The notes: a model not told the origin generated them from the sequence alone. A DNA stretch of 64,000 nt from Triatoma infestans (GCA_011037195.1 JAAEAF010006545.1:18296-82295), one strand, 5' to 3'. Positions 21,352 through 34,084 are shown, counted from the first letter of the stretch. Made by a program: numbers and translations.

Positions 21352-21790
21352 TTCAATAAAATACGTAAATTTGTTTGTATTAAATTATAAATATGTTATT
21401 AAATAAAGAATATCAAAGGCACAGTATATTAGTTAATATACTATGGTGTTAGAGATCAAGTCCAGCTAGTAATATTCACAAATAAGTTAAAGTTTTATAC
21501 ATCAAACTTGACCGTGAAAAGTAATAATTAACTTCTGTAAGTTAAAAAATTGTCACTTCAAATTTTAACTATATAATATTAATGCACATTGGAACCATTA
21601 ATAGAATTCAAAATTTGAAGAAATTCGGTTAAACCGGAAAGCGCGACCTTGTTAGAATAGGATTAACAAATTTTCTTAAAAAATGCTACAATGGTTTCCT
21701 TTAAACTTGGTATGCCAACTTCACAGTTAAAAACGTATTATTTTTATTGAATTAATACATCTTTCAAAAAAAAAAAAAAAAAAAAAAAAA

Positions 21791-22645
21791 TCTAGTGTGA
21801 AACACTCACACAAATTTCTCTTATTCCAGTTCTCAAAATTATAATTGACAAATTTTATAGTTTGTATACCAAATTAATTCAAATACGTTCAGTAAAAAAA
21901 GCGCACTTCCGGTTAACTAATTTCCTTGAAACTCTCAATTTTGACCATCCATTTATTTCTAATTAATTTCGTTTGGATGATAGAATTGTATAATCATTTA
22001 TGATAGCACTTTAGAGAAAAACATAACCACCACCCCCCTCCCCTTGAAGAGTCATTAAATGAATTTTTCTAAAGAAATGTTTCAAATACAAGTTGTAGTT
22101 ATTTGTATGTGTAGTTGATATACCAAGTTTAAAGAAAATTGTCGGAGCCATTTGTGAGGAAATCGTGAAAAAAATGGAAAAATCATTTAGTAAAGTGGTA
22201 AAGTAAACGCAATTCCAGTCATCCGATTTTCATCAAACACGGAATTTCAATAACATATTTAATTCTAATTAACATTATTTAGATGATAGAATTGTTTAAT
22301 AAATTGAAGAAAATCGTCGGAGCTATTTTTGAGAAAATCGCAAAAAAGTAAAAAAACAAGTAAAGTGGTACTTCCGGTTGAGGAATTTTGACCAGATAAC
22401 CCACTGTCAGATGCCGTGGTGATACTTAAACGGAATATCAAGCTTCAACTTACTACGGTTTTTCGTTTTTGAGCTATGCTGTTCACATACATACATAGAC
22501 ACGCACACACACACACACAGACCAGTTGCTAAAAACCACTTTTTTGGACTCAGGGGACTTCAAAACGGATACTTCCGGTGAAAACTCGATATCGAAAATT
22601 TGACACGATTACAATACTTCCTTTTACTAGGAGTAAGAGAAAGTA
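21791..22645 (+). repeat. Family H repeat, near-full copy (plus orientation)
   Basis: Begins TCTAGTGTGAAACACTCACA after a long A run and ends ACTAGGAGTAAGAGAAAGTA. It keeps CACTTCCGG, the CCACCCCCCTCCCC block, a (CA)n tract near 22503-22520 and the closing hairpin. The second subunit is shortened relative to 5463-6460. Confidence 0.7.
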
Positions 22646-23333
22646 AAAAGAATTTTTTTTGGGTAGTTGCCGGAATTTGTAACGTTAATTTCAAATTTTA
22701 TATGTAATTGGTTCAGTGTTTTTAGAGCGCTCTACTGGACCATATTACAATCATCACTTTTCTACCTGCATAGATTAGTGTAGGTTGGTTCTTATCCCCC
22801 ACCAATGTATACATATGTTAAGATAAATACGTAAAATTTATTTCAAAGATAATTTGTCATTTAAAGTATAATTGTTTTAAAAGAAGTAAGAAAAAGATGT
22901 GTGAGTATTTCACATCAGATTTTTTGTTTTGTTTTGCGTATTGAAACAGAAAACAGATTTTGACAAAAGTGTTTATTTTTGCCGATAGCTATGAAAAACC
23001 GTATTCTTTGCAACATCTTAAAATGGACCGTGACTTGGGTTAATTATAGGTTTGTTCGTGCAGCGAGTTTGTGATGATAGTTCCTGACGATTTGCAAACT
23101 GGTTTCACTGCGCATGCTCTACCATGCCCAGTTTGAAACTATTGGAAACTTAACCTACAAAAACGCTTTGTGATCAGTATTTTATCTGATATTTTACACT
23201 GATTATTTTCGTTCAGGAAGAAATAATGGAAGGTTAGTTAAACGGTTACTAGCTCATAAATACATAGAATCAAAACAATATACACGTTATAAAACAATAA
23301 GTGTTAGGCATGTTTGTTTTATAACCAATGCTG
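22646..23333. other. No feature recognised
   Basis: Non-coding flank of the Merlin element. CAAACTGGTTTCACTGCGCATG near 23095 and CCCAGTTTGAAAC near 23139 form a weak inverted pair. Confidence 0.4.
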
Positions 23334-25026
23334 GGGGTAAACTCATTTCATATGGGGCAGGTAACAAGTTGACCAGGTATACACTCTCTAATCCTTGGGA
23401 TAACCATTGATCATTCGTATTCCAGCACATACTAAGTACATACAGATTCAAATCAATAGAATTATGGAATTTCTGAAAACTTTATCTAATTGTGGGAAAC
23501 ATATGGCAGCAGTAGGAATCGCACAATTTTTAGTAACACATCACCTAATAAGTCAATTTATGGTATGTGTAAATTGTGGATCTGATCAAACCATCGAATC
23601 CAACGGTACGTAATTTTATATAAATTAATATATTTAAATTAATAAAAGCAATATTTTTATCTTATTATTTTTTTTTATTAAACCGATCAAACGTTTGACC
23701 TAATGCATAATACGGCAAATTTATCTTTCTGTAATTATGCATTGATACTTAATGTATCACTTTGACCGATTTTTAATTTACTTATTTTGCATTTCGTTTC
23801 TTTTTGTTTCCTAGGCGTTGGCAAAGAACCAGTTTATCGCTGTCGTAACAGAAATTGCCAAAAAAAAAGTTTTTTTGAGAACGAACTCTGTGTACAATTT
23901 AGTAAAAGTGCATTGGACGAAATAGTGCTAGTGTTAGTGGGCTGAATACTCAAGTAACTTCGAAACACTCTGGTTAGGTAAATGGGATTTTGCCATAATA
24001 CCGTAACAAAAATTCTAGATATTTTTTTGGAATAAAATTTTAAATTGGATTATTGAGAAGAGCGAAAAGATTGCGGAGACAAACGCAATGGTAGAAGTGG
24101 ATGAAAGCGCATTTGGGCGCAGAAAGTTTAACAGAAATAGAGTAATAAAGACCCGTTGAATTGTTGGTGGTACAGATAGGTCAACCAAAAAATGTTTTTT
24201 ATCTGTATTGGATAAAAGAGATGCCACAACTTTACGACCGCTATTGGCTGAAAACATCAAACGAATAACTACCGTGATCACAGATAACTGCGGAGACTAC
24301 CAAAGTTTAGATTCGTTAGGGTTTCATCACTTTAAAGTGGACCACTCCTTAAATTTTATGAGCCCGCGAGATAAAATGGTTAATACCCAAAGTATAGAAT
24401 CCCACTGGTCGAAAATAAAAAGAGACATGAGGAGACGAATTGGCCGCATGTGTACTACTAACTTCGAAACTTACTTAGTAGAGTGTATTTGGAGAAGTTT
24501 TCGACAAATGAAGAGTTGCTTAAGGATTTTGTGGATGCCCAGAAGTATTTTTATAAGTAGTTATTAGTAGTGTATTCCTTAATTAGTTAGTACACGGTAG
24601 GTTAGTTTTTTGACAAGGCCTTTTAGTCCGTCAATCTGCTTTTATTGTGGATATTTCTTATATAACATGTATTCCAATTTAATGTTTTTGGTGTTCATTG
24701 GATTCTATCCACACAACCAGCAAGATGAATGTGAAATCCAAATGAGTGTTTAAACTTTTTTCTGTGATTTCACAACAAATTAATTTTCATAATAATTTTG
24801 ATCCGTTAGGAAATAAAATATTGGAAAATCCTATCTCATAGTTTCCTTCTTGTGATTTAAAAATTACAAAATGCCCCTTAAACCATGTGATAGGGGGCAA
24901 CTCTTCATAACAGGTGCCTGCTACTACAGCTTACTAGCAAATCCTTTCAAACAATAGCCTCCCTTACTTATATTACCCTAATTTAATCTTTTTTTATCTG
25001 CCCCCTATGAGATGAGTTTAATCTGT
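23334..25026 (+). mobile_element. Merlin-superfamily DNA transposon, copy 2 (decayed, with intron)
   Basis: The terminal inverted repeats read AAACTCATTTCATATGGGGC (23339 on) and the complement of GCCCCCTATGAGATGAGTTT (to 25019). A 7 bp flanking repeat, AATGCTG, lies at 23327-23333 and 25027-25033; Merlin elements typically duplicate 8-9 bp. Inside is a plus-strand transposase of the IS1016/ISXO2 type, the family from which eukaryotic Merlin elements are named. Confidence 0.78.
23464..24560 (+). pseudogene. Merlin transposase pseudogene (two exons)
   Basis: Exon 1 starts at the ATG at 23464 and ends at 23605 with a GTACGT donor. The intron 23606-23814 ends TTTGTTTCCTAG, and exon 2 continues in phase. 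Across the junction a zinc ribbon appears: CVNCGSD, then YRCRNRNCQKK. The DDE core follows, with VEVDESAFGRRKFNRNRVIK (first D), TTVITDNCGDYQSL (second D) and NTQSIESHWSKIKRDMRRR (E). Damage includes a stop at 23943, loss of frame in 23940-24010, a stop at 24158 (TGA) and a frameshift near 24500. The tail reads TNEELLKDFVDAQKYFYK. It should not be functional. Confidence 0.8.
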
Positions 25027-25033
25027 AATGCTG

Positions 25034-25599
25034 TATAACAAATATTTAAATTATACATATTAAAGCTCATTTAAATGAAACATTTTTCTTTCCATAGATA
25101 TGAGCGAATTTTTGTTGAAGGCAAATTCGATCCTACGGCCAAAAATGAGCAGGGGTTCCTGGGGTGAGAATACTTCACGTACTTTATTTGAGTTGTAAAA
25201 AGCGGCAAGACATCATGTTGGAAAACAAGAGCTTCAAAATATGAAGCAAATGTGGGAAAGTATATCTCATTAATTTAATGATTTGCATGAGTGTAATTTA
25301 TCACCCGCTCATTGCGAAAATAGAGGGTCCTGGAGCGAAATTACAAGAATGTTGTAGACAACAAAACAACAAAAGAGGAAGGGGAAGAAACCATTTTCCA
25401 TTTTAGAAAGAAATGGACGAAATTTATTAAAAAAAAACAAAAACGGAATATCAGTCCTGAATTGCTGTTGACTGGACGAGATTCCATCACAGCCTCAAAC
25501 AAGTACAAGAAACTATCACCACGCAGCACACATTATCATCTACCATGAAAGATAATTGCCATGAGAATACCTTCAACAAGCTGCAGAGCGAAAACTGAC
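25034..25599. other. Unassigned stretch
   Basis: No clear domain. The part from about 25230 may belong to the repeat that is recognisable from 25600 on. Confidence 0.35.
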
Positions 25600-26085
25600 T
25601 GTCCCTAACAAGAGGAGGAGAATGCAATTGTGATGGATGCAAGAAACTTGAAATAATATTAAATTATAAATAAATCAAAATTAAGAAAAAGATTGACAAT
25701 CCCTTGCAAAAGGACAAGACCAGGTATACAAGTCCAGTTACTCGTACGGTTCAAGAACAATTATATTGTACTACCCCTTCTTCTCACAGGGGAGGAATTG
25801 AAGAAACAAAGAGAAGAGATATTTTAAGGAATCTTGTGCTACAAAATCAAAGTGGAACATATACCAGTATTATGTTATAAGAAATTATTATAAGCTATTG
25901 TGATATTCAAAGTAACTTAATTTCTCTTAGAGAATATATTGTTTTAAACTACCAGTGTGTTCTTAATTATTCTTAATACTTCCATCTCTTAACCGTATAT
26001 ACATACAAGCCCTTTTCGCTAAGACGCTCACGCCACAAGCTACCTACACACATCCACACCATTACATTACACAATCAAGAAATTC
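25600..26085 (+). repeat. Repeat family X, copy 1
   Basis: Shares blocks in the same order with 32434-32885 and 50809-51487: GTGATGGATGCAAGAAA, then ACTACCCCTTCTTCTCACAG and GGGGAGGAATTGAA, then a 3' end rich in CATACAAGCCC, ACGCCACAAGCTACC and CACATCCACACC. The coding potential is broken here. The class is unknown. Confidence 0.5.
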
Positions 26086-26293
26086 AATTCTTGAATTATG
26101 GCGACAAGACAGGAAAGAATATTATAAAAATTACTTGGAAATTCAAAAGGAAAGATTAGAAGTGGAAAAGGAGAAACTGAAAGAGAGGCGTTACAAAAAC
26201 CAATTAATAAACGAGAGAAATGAAATTTTACTAAAATATTTACAGAAACAATTACAATTTCCTAAATGTTTGACTTGAATAATATACATACTG

Positions 26294-26672
26294 ATGGATA
26301 AGGATAGTGAGATTCGGTCTTTTTTTTTTTAAAAAAGAAACTTATATTTTTGCCAACGTTTCGACAAATATATTGTCTTTATTAAGGCATATAAAATAAG
26401 AAATGTTAAAACTTCAAAACATGACATTAACTTGTATTTTACGAAATATAAGTTGATAGGTTCACTGTGGTGTAATATGTTCACTATTCTCTGTGGTGTT
26501 GAGGTGTTTCCACTTATTTATTATCCTAAAATATAAGTTAGTGTTGTCACAAGTTTTGAAGTTTTAACATTTCTTATTTTTATGTCTTGATAAAGACAAT
26601 ATATTTATTTGGCAAAAATATAAGTTTTTTAATTTAAAAAAAAGAAGACCGAATCTCACTATCCTTATCCAT
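26294..26672. mobile_element. Foldback element with a hammerhead-like arm, family 3
   Basis: The ends are perfect inverted copies (ATGGATAAGGATAGTGAGAT against the complement ending at 26672). The inversion continues for ~140 bp per arm, including a T run mirrored by an A run, and the loop is about 26445-26535. No coding capacity. Unlike families 1 and 2 the ends are symmetric, and I see no clear target duplication. Confidence 0.62.
26351..26390 (-). ncRNA. Degenerate hammerhead-like motif (left arm, family 3)
   Basis: Minus strand: TGCC, TTAATAA, A, the hairpin GACAA-TATAT-TTGTC, GAAAC, GTT, GGCA. Stem I (UGCC with GGCA), stem II (five pairs) and GAAAC-GUU are in place. The CUGANGA box has drifted to UUAAUAA here and to UUGAUAA in the right arm, where the GAAAC part is deleted. 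Confidence 0.38.
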
Positions 26673-26919
26673 GATATTTAAGAACGGTCGAGAAGAATCT
26701 TCCTTAAAATAAATAGAAATTATATGTTTTGTAGGTTACAAGCTGTAACAAAGGAGTTAGCTCATCTTTCACAAATTTAAAAAAAAAAAAAAAATGTAAT
26801 TATATAGAATAAAATAAAATTATAAATTAACATTATTATTAAAGAGGCAGAAGCAATGCATGTTACTTTCTGTCATTGATATTAAATGAAAATACACTTT
26901 GTTAAATATTCGTTGGGCC

Positions 26920-27560
26920 CGAAATGCAGCGTCACTGGTGTTGAAAGCTTCGGCGATTCCAGTGGGGCACCGAGCCAACCCTAACGCCCACATCGTGGGG
27001 GCTGGGCAACGTGGCACCTAGGTTTTTCCGGTGTCACGGCTAACTAGGACAATAGCGGGTCAACGATTACCCTTCGTTGGCTTCCTATTCTTCATCACCA
27101 TTCTCTTACTTCCCACCTCACCTCATCCTGCCTTTCTGTCCGGCTCAATCCTACGGTGTTATGCGATCCGTGCCTATAGAATGGTTAGTCGCGGAGCCTC
27201 TGGGATACCAGGCGCCCTTCCAGAAAATGCAGCCTTACCAGGAGGTCATTGCGGGGCTCTCACCGGGTGGACTTACCTCCCCAGCTTCTCGTGGGAACAA
27301 CATGAAAAGCACGAAAAAATCTGATAAACAAGGATCATCGGCTCCCAATCCCAAGATCACATCACAACTAGTACGGGGATCCATTTAGGTTAAATCCCTG
27401 GGCGAGGTTGACCAAATGTCGGATGACGACATACGCAGAGCCCGCCTATCAGGCTCGTCCATACGTACTTTGGTCAAGCGAGGCCATACGTACCATCATC
27501 ATGATACGTGCTGATGGATACATTAAATCTGTCAGCAGTATCTCGGAAGCCAGCTGCTTC
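26920..27560 (+). repeat. GC-rich island, possible LINE 5' region
   Basis: This is much GC-richer than its surroundings. A plus frame of 103 codons (27077-27388) ends GSSAPNPKITSQLVRGSI; the same frame then continues VKSLGEVDQMSDDDIRRARL after the stop. This would suit a 5' UTR and the start of ORF1 in an RNase H-type LINE like that at 57605, but I recognise no diagnostic domain. It could instead be an exon. Confidence 0.3.
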
Positions 27561-28789
27561 GTGACCAACAAACCATAAAAAAATTACTATTTATTGAAAT
27601 GCCCCTAATTTTCCATTCCCGCCAGACTGGTAATGAAAATATTCCGAATTTTGAAACTGTTCTGTAACGTGCCTGCCAATTCTGAAATGCTCAATTAATT
27701 CAGTTTCATTATACCTCGGCACGGTATTTCAAAATAATTTTCATTTTTGGGTCTTTTCCTTTCGACCACAAATTTGCACTATTATACTCTTGTAATGCAA
27801 CGCTGGAAGGGATATTATCTGTATTGCTAGAAGACTAGCTTAAATCTGACATCTGTAAGAAATTAGTTTCATTAAAAATGGTTAGATATAGCGAATAACA
27901 ACTAGACACTGAGTTCGGCAAATAAATTATGAGATATCTATTCGTATACATTTAAAGGACTGTCTGAAATAGCACAGAACAGCAAATAGTTCTAAGTGGT
28001 TATATCCACAAACAGGTTACTAGTTCCTGTTAATTGATCATTACATTCGTTTATTTTTATAGATAGGCCACTTATTGTTGATCGTTTGGTGCTACTCGTC
28101 CCTCAATGACTCGACCACGATCAGCCATATTTCCAAACCATTTTGCTATTTGCCTTCTCGTACTTTAAAGATCATCTGAAATTGGACTTCTTTCTTTTAC
28201 TTATCTTGTTCGTAATTATTGTTACGCTTTTGGAATTTGCACTCGACTAAAAAATTTAAAAATAATTTTGAAACTAAAGCACGCTTTTAGAAATTTCAAG
28301 AAATTCGTGAAGAAATTCATTGAATTTACCCAATAACTATTTATATAAAAAAAAATATATCAAAACCAACAATTCAAATGTTAATATGTCTTTAACGAGA
28401 AGGCTAAGTTTCGTCTGACGGGGCCATTTTTTGTAGGACATATACGTTGTTGTAATCACATGAGTTCCTAGCAATGGAGAAATTTGCGCACATCAAAAGG
28501 TAACATGTTCAATTATTGATGGAACAAATCTGATAAATATAAGTTTCAATTTTATATATGAGTAAATATAGTAAATAATTTTTGATACTAATAATATGAA
28601 GGGGTGAGTGAAGACTTGTGTTGCAGAGGTAGGATTTTTTTGATACTCATATTGCCTCGTTAGGGGGCTTGGCATAACTGGTTCTCGTTAGACACTCAAG
28701 TCTCAACTTATGACCGTGTATGCTAATGAACTAAGTTAAGGTATGCCAAATATAGTGAACCCTGGAAAAGCAGTTGCTCCATCAGTAAA
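27561..28789. other. No feature recognised
   Basis: AT-rich, with no readable domain and no repeat partner noticed in the window. Confidence 0.45.
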
Positions 28790-29015
28790 TAACCAAGTGA
28801 GACTAACGGAAGGTATTTCTATCAACGACTCAAATAGAAGCTTAATAGCGATCGATTCTATCACAGCAGTGTGGAAAGCTACCACACTAAACTTCCCGGA
28901 GAAAATATCATAGCAAATATAGAATTAAAAATGGGTCTTAGTCCCTGCGTGCCTTCGAAGGCTATAATGGGCTGGTGAGAATCCCCGGGTAAAATTTAGA
29001 TTATGTCCATGTGGT
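28790..29015 (+). pseudogene. Possible LINE ORF1 (gag-like) scrap
   Basis: SITAVWKATTLNFPEKIS, then after a shift ANIELKMGLSPCVPSK. This loosely fits the V.F.G..LPE.I......V.PYVP.P stretch that precedes the zinc knuckles in many LINE ORF1 proteins. The knuckles themselves are not visible. Weak call. Confidence 0.22.
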
Positions 29016-29819
29016 AAATAGTATGTACTTACATGGGAATAATTTCACGAAATGATATACTCTAAATGTTTCATTTCTGTCTTCATTATTAAGAATGTGT
29101 AAAGAAAAACAACTCCTAATAGCAATTGCACAATTCATTATAATTTTTAGGACATAACATGCGTAACAGCAAAGATATGAGCTATTTCAATTTATCTTCA
29201 AAGGGAAGATGGATAGGCAAGCAAGGATGATGAACCTATGGACTTTGCAGCATCTTAAAATGAAAATTATTTATATATAATAAAATATATACTTAATATA
29301 TACTTTGTACTTTATTTACTTTATTTATATGTACGTATAAAATATACTTATATATAATTAAAGAAAAATACTATGGAACTGTATCGAGCCGCTGTTAGCA
29401 TGGTTCAGATTGCTTTGATGATAGACAACGTCCGAAACGACAACAGTAGAAGAGAAGAAGAAGAATACAAAGTGTCTTCATAAAAATAAACAAATAATAA
29501 CAATCAGTCTGGAAAAAGACATGCAAAATACGGATAGAGTGGATCAACGGACTTCCTGGGATCAAAGAGAATGAGGTAGTGGATATCTTGGCAAAAAAAA
29601 ATCTCTTGTTAAGATTTTAATAGTACTCTGAAGTGTCTTTAGAAAATATTTTAATTCTCAAAGTATATTCATGCTGTAATTATTATACCATTAAAATTAT
29701 GGCCTAAACCATTTTAAATTCGTAGAACTAAAAGTTAAGTTTGCTTTTAGGTATTAGACTGTAACCTGAATTAATTAAAGTTGATCAAACTTTTTAAAAC
29801 TTAAAACTTTTAAGTTTTT
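29016..29819. other. Non-coding AT-rich stretch with one hammerhead-like scrap
   Basis: TATA-rich simple sequence at 29265-29350. A weak hammerhead-like string lies at 29413-29446. Confidence 0.4.
29413..29446 (+). ncRNA. Weak hammerhead-like string
   Basis: TTGATGA, T, AGAC-AAC-GTCC, GAAAC, GAC, AACAG. The spacing matches the other sites, but the first C of CUGAUGA is T, stem II has one mismatch and the triplet is GAC. It may be a decayed Penelope-type terminal motif or chance. Confidence 0.22.
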
Positions 29820-30010
29820 TAGCGCTGATTTTGTAAGTATTGTATGTGTGTGTATGGATAGAATAACTCATGGTATCTGCATGGGCAAATATGGGAACCA
29901 ATAGGAAAATTTCGACCCGTCATCCGGAAGTGCGTCTGCTAGTTTTACTCATTAATTTCCAAAATGGCTACAAACATTTTCTTTGAACTTAGCACATTGT
30001 TCAGTAGTTG
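29820..30010 (-). repeat. Family H fragment (minus orientation)
   Basis: Contains CATCCGGAAGTGCGTCTGCT, TTTCCAAAATGGCTACAAAC and TTTTCTTTGAACTTAG, matching the subunit core of family H. It directly precedes the full copy at 30057. Confidence 0.5.
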
Positions 30011-30056
30011 ATACATACTGCTTTTGTTTAAAAGATTTTTTATCTGGAAATTTTAT

Positions 30057-31032
30057 TACTTTCTCTTACTCCTACTAAGAGAAGTATTGTAATCGTGTCA
30101 AATTTTCGATATCGAGTTTTCACCGGAAATATCAGTTTTGAGGTCCCCTCAGTCCAAAAAAGTGGTTTTTAGCAAATGGTGTGTGTGTGTATATCTGAAC
30201 AGCATAGCTCAAAAACGGAAAACCGTACAATGATGAAACTTGATATTCCGTTCAGGTATCACCATGGCATCTGACAATGGGTCATCTGTCAAAATTCCTC
30301 AACCGAAAGTACCATTTTACTTGTTTTTTTTTTACTTTTTTGCGATTTTCTCAAAAATGGCTCCAACGATTTTCTTTAAACTTGGTATATCAACTACACA
30401 TACAAAGAGCTACAACTTTTATTTAAAACAATTCTCTGAAAAAATTCATTTAAGGGCAGTTATGGTGGGAGGGGGTGGGGTTAGGTTTTCGTCTAAAGTG
30501 CTATTTCAGTTTATTAAACAATTCTATCATCTAAATAATGTTAATTACAATTAAATATGTTGTTGAAATTCTGAGTTTGATAAAAATCGGATGACCGGAA
30601 GTGCATTTACTTTACCATTTTACTAAATGATTTTTTTTCCACTTTTTCGCGATTTTCTCAAAAATGGTTCCGACGATTTTCTTTAAACTTTGTATATCAA
30701 GAGCTCTACATCTTTCGTTTTAAAACATTTTTTTAGGAAAATTCATTTAATGGCACTTTTAGAGGAAGGGGCGGGGTTACGTTTTTCTCTAAAGTGCTAT
30801 CGTAGTTGATTTTGCAATTCTATCTTCCAAACAAAATTAATTAGAAAATCAATGGATGGCCAAAATTCAGAGTTTCAAGGAAATTAATTAACCGGAAGTG
30901 CGCTTTTACTGAACGGTTTTTTTCCGTTTTCGTCATATTTGAATTAATTTGGTACACAAACTATAAAATTAGTCAATTATAATTTTGAGAACTGGAGTAA
31001 GAGAAAGTTGTGTGTGAGTGTTTCACACCAGA
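30057..31032 (-). repeat. Family H repeat, full-length copy (minus orientation)
   Basis: Mirror of 5463-6460. It begins with the terminal hairpin (TACTTTCTCTTACTCCTACT) and ends GTGTGAGTGTTTCACACCAGA. Two ~300 bp subunits have GTGCATTTAC/GTGCGCTTTTAC starts near 30600 and 30900, and a G-rich block GGTGGGAGGGGGTGGGG lies near 30463-30480. A 104-codon frame at 30240-30554 runs across the repeat and reads as low-complexity, so I do not treat it as a gene. Confidence 0.72.
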
Positions 31033-31059
31033 ATTTTTTTTTTTTTTTTTTTTTTTTTG

Positions 31060-32430
31060 GATTATTACAGATGTTGCAACGCTAAACTTTCTTCTAATGT
31101 ATTGATTCAATAGAATGCATAGGCTTATTGTTTATGTAATATTAAAGGGTATTAAATGCATTCTTTATTCTCGCTTCTTATTCTAGCAATTACATACCAA
31201 ATACGTTTTTGAATTTTATGGGGGTTTCTTCGAAAACAGGTTTCTGTCAGTGATTCACACAGATTTTTAGTGTTAAATATTAAGTGAGAAAAATACACAG
31301 CATATCATACATAGATGCTGATTCCAGAGACTATAGTAAAATCTATTATTAATTATTATTAATGAATTATTGAAGTTTAAACTAATCAATTTTATAGATT
31401 ACAATATAAAAAAAAATAACCAAATGCAAATAAACTGAAATCTATAATTAGTTGGTTATAAAGTGATACAGCATCACTGTCCATATTTGTATTCAAAGTC
31501 TGCACAACCAGAAAGCATTAATCGGCACGTGATGTGAATGGTGTTCTAATAGCCAGACATCCACATCTTTTTCAGTTTAATAACATTTTTTCCTTTTTTG
31601 TTTTTTGTTTTTTTTTTACTTCTCTATTAGCAATAATAGCCTGAAATAAATTTATTCCTTTATATATTTGGCTAATTTTAATAATTTGATGATATGGGGA
31701 TGTCAATGGTGTTTCTTTCAATTTTCTACCTGCCACTTATAATAGACGCGCGGAGGTGTCATATCCAAGGTAAATAACAGATTTCGCTTAATACGAACTA
31801 CTGCCTCTATCTGCTAATTCTGTACAATCTGTTACACTTCAGGGCAATTTCTAAACATGCTTAGTTTTTTGCTTCTTCATTCTCTACGTCCTTAACTATT
31901 TAACTTATTTCGATTAACAAATTCAATTTTGGAACTTCCCATATCAAACTTACTAGATCGAATGTAATGAAAGTATTTCTATAAGATTTTAACGGCCCCA
32001 CATTCATTATTTTGTGTTATCTTCACAAATTATAATCTATTTATATTTACCTATATTTCATGACAGCTAAATCCTGTCTGTTAACTAAGTTTTCTCTTAA
32101 ATTGTATAGCTTTACTGTATAGTAAACTACCTGCTCTGAAGCTTAAAGACACAACTGAGCGCCCGCATTCTTTCTTCGCATAAAAAGGTTGTAGTTAGGT
32201 TGAAAGTACCAGATTTCTTAGAAAAAGTTCTCATTAAAAGCGTTAGGTTAGAAAATTATTTAGTATTCAACTTGCTGACATTTGTTAAAGTTCAATAAAG
32301 TTCGTTCAGTTGTTTAAAATTATCTACCGATTTTATAATAAGGTAATGAATGTTTAAAAACAAAACAAAAAAAAAACATGAAAATACCTGTGTTTGACTT
32401 TAACGCTGGTGAATATAAATTATATTAAAA
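31060..32430. other. Non-coding stretch
   Basis: No gene, repeat arm or domain recognised across about 1.4 kb. Confidence 0.5.
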
Positions 32431-32433
32431 AAT

Positions 32434-32885
32434 TTGGCATTTATTTTGTCCGTAAAAGAATCCTGGTGTGATGGATGTAAGAAATTATATCTATTTTATT
32501 TAAAGAAAATAATCAAAATTATGAGAAAATGCAAGCTCATTCGCAAAAAGGGTACATCAGGTAGAAGAGTACAGTTATTGGAAAAGTTCATCAACCTTGA
32601 TAGCATTGTACTACCCCCTTCTTCACACAGGGGAGGAATTGAACGAACAATCAGAAGACATTCCTTCAAAGGAGAGTTAGGTTGTAGACACCGTAGCAGA
32701 ACACTTGTTTTTCGCTCTCTCTAGCATCAGTGCATATTAATAAGTTTATAATATCTTGCAAATAACTTGTAGTTATTATTTTAATAGAATATACTTCTCT
32801 CTTAAACATATATACTGAAACCGCTCGTGCTACTACAACCATACAACACATCCACGCCAATTACATTTCACTGGTTTTTGATCTC
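32434..32885 (+). repeat. Repeat family X, copy 2
   Basis: Holds a 96-codon frame (32434-32724) with ESWCDGCKKLYLFYLKK and PPSSHRGGIERTIRRHSF. Downstream it matches the other copies (AATAAGTTTATA, GCAAATAACTTGTAGTTATT, AAACATATATACT, CACATCCACGCC). The similarity to 50809-51487 covers coding and non-coding parts. Confidence 0.52.
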
Positions 32886-32889
32886 ACAG

Positions 32890-34084
32890 GATTTCAAACA
32901 ATTGCAAGAATAATTATTATACGAAACACAGTAGTATATTATACAATATCTTATACTAACATGTAAACGCGCTACTGCGTTACATTTCCGGTCTTAGCTT
33001 TGAATTTTTTGCTCGCAAAAAAAAAATGTTCAATTTAACCAGAAAAGCGATCAAATACAGGCTGCATCCATATTTATATATTTTATTTTACATTAACATG
33101 ATTAATAATTAGAACCAAAATTGTAATATTAAAACATATTTTTCAATTATCTTAAAAATATTTGTAATTGGAGAAGCTCATTGTTTCTGAGAAATGACAC
33201 TCCATTAACATAGAAGTATTTTTTATCTTGAATCGGCTTACCGCCAAAAGTTGTGATGACAAAAAAAAACAACAAAATCTTCACTCTAATGAGTAGTTCT
33301 AGAAAACTATAAAACGCCACAAGATCAAAATTAATTAAGAAGACAGGAAGGATTGAGTCAGCTGTTTGATTGGGCAGTTTTTCTGAATATTTTAATAAAT
33401 AGTGGTTTAATAATAATTAATGGGTTTTGGGTAAAAAATTGGTACATATTCTTCATCATGTCATCTTTTCAATTTTAGCCGTAAAATTTAAGAGTTGAAA
33501 CTTGTCATGAAATGCAATTGGTTTGTTTGTTTAATGAATTATCATTCAGAAATTTTAATTTTTAAATACCACTAATATTTTTATTTTTTATTTTTTTTCA
33601 AATAAAAAGAAAGTATAAATTTTATATTTTAAAGTTAAATTCGAACACATACAAACATGAATACAAAAACTACGACAAAGATATGATAGAAATGTGTGAC
33701 GTACAAAACTTTTTGCTAAAAAGTAAACAAATTAACAAATTTAGATTTTTGTTTGGGATTATTAACCAATTAAGATAATAAAAATAATAATAATCATAGC
33801 AATAGTAACAATAATAAATGTGTAATTTAAAATGATTTAAAATTCCTATAATTTAACATCATAAACTATTGAAATAAGTAATAATGATTTCTTTCTTTCA
33901 AATTATTGTGAGAGGATTTAATATAATAACTGCAATAAATAAAGATTGAGCAGCAATTCAGAAAGTTTATTTTATTTCTAGAAATTTTATCGGGAAACGA
34001 TCTAATTTATTTACCAACGGAACTCAAAAGACTTAATATACAAGAGAATTCTTAAACCAGTTATGGACCTTACGTATCGTAGGA
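32890..34084. other. Non-coding, very AT-rich
   Basis: Nothing codes and no repeat family is recognised. Confidence 0.5.

Noticed and set aside
30240..30554. 104-codon plus-strand frame
   Set aside because: Lies wholly inside a family H repeat on the strand opposite to its orientation. Other copies do not keep the frame.
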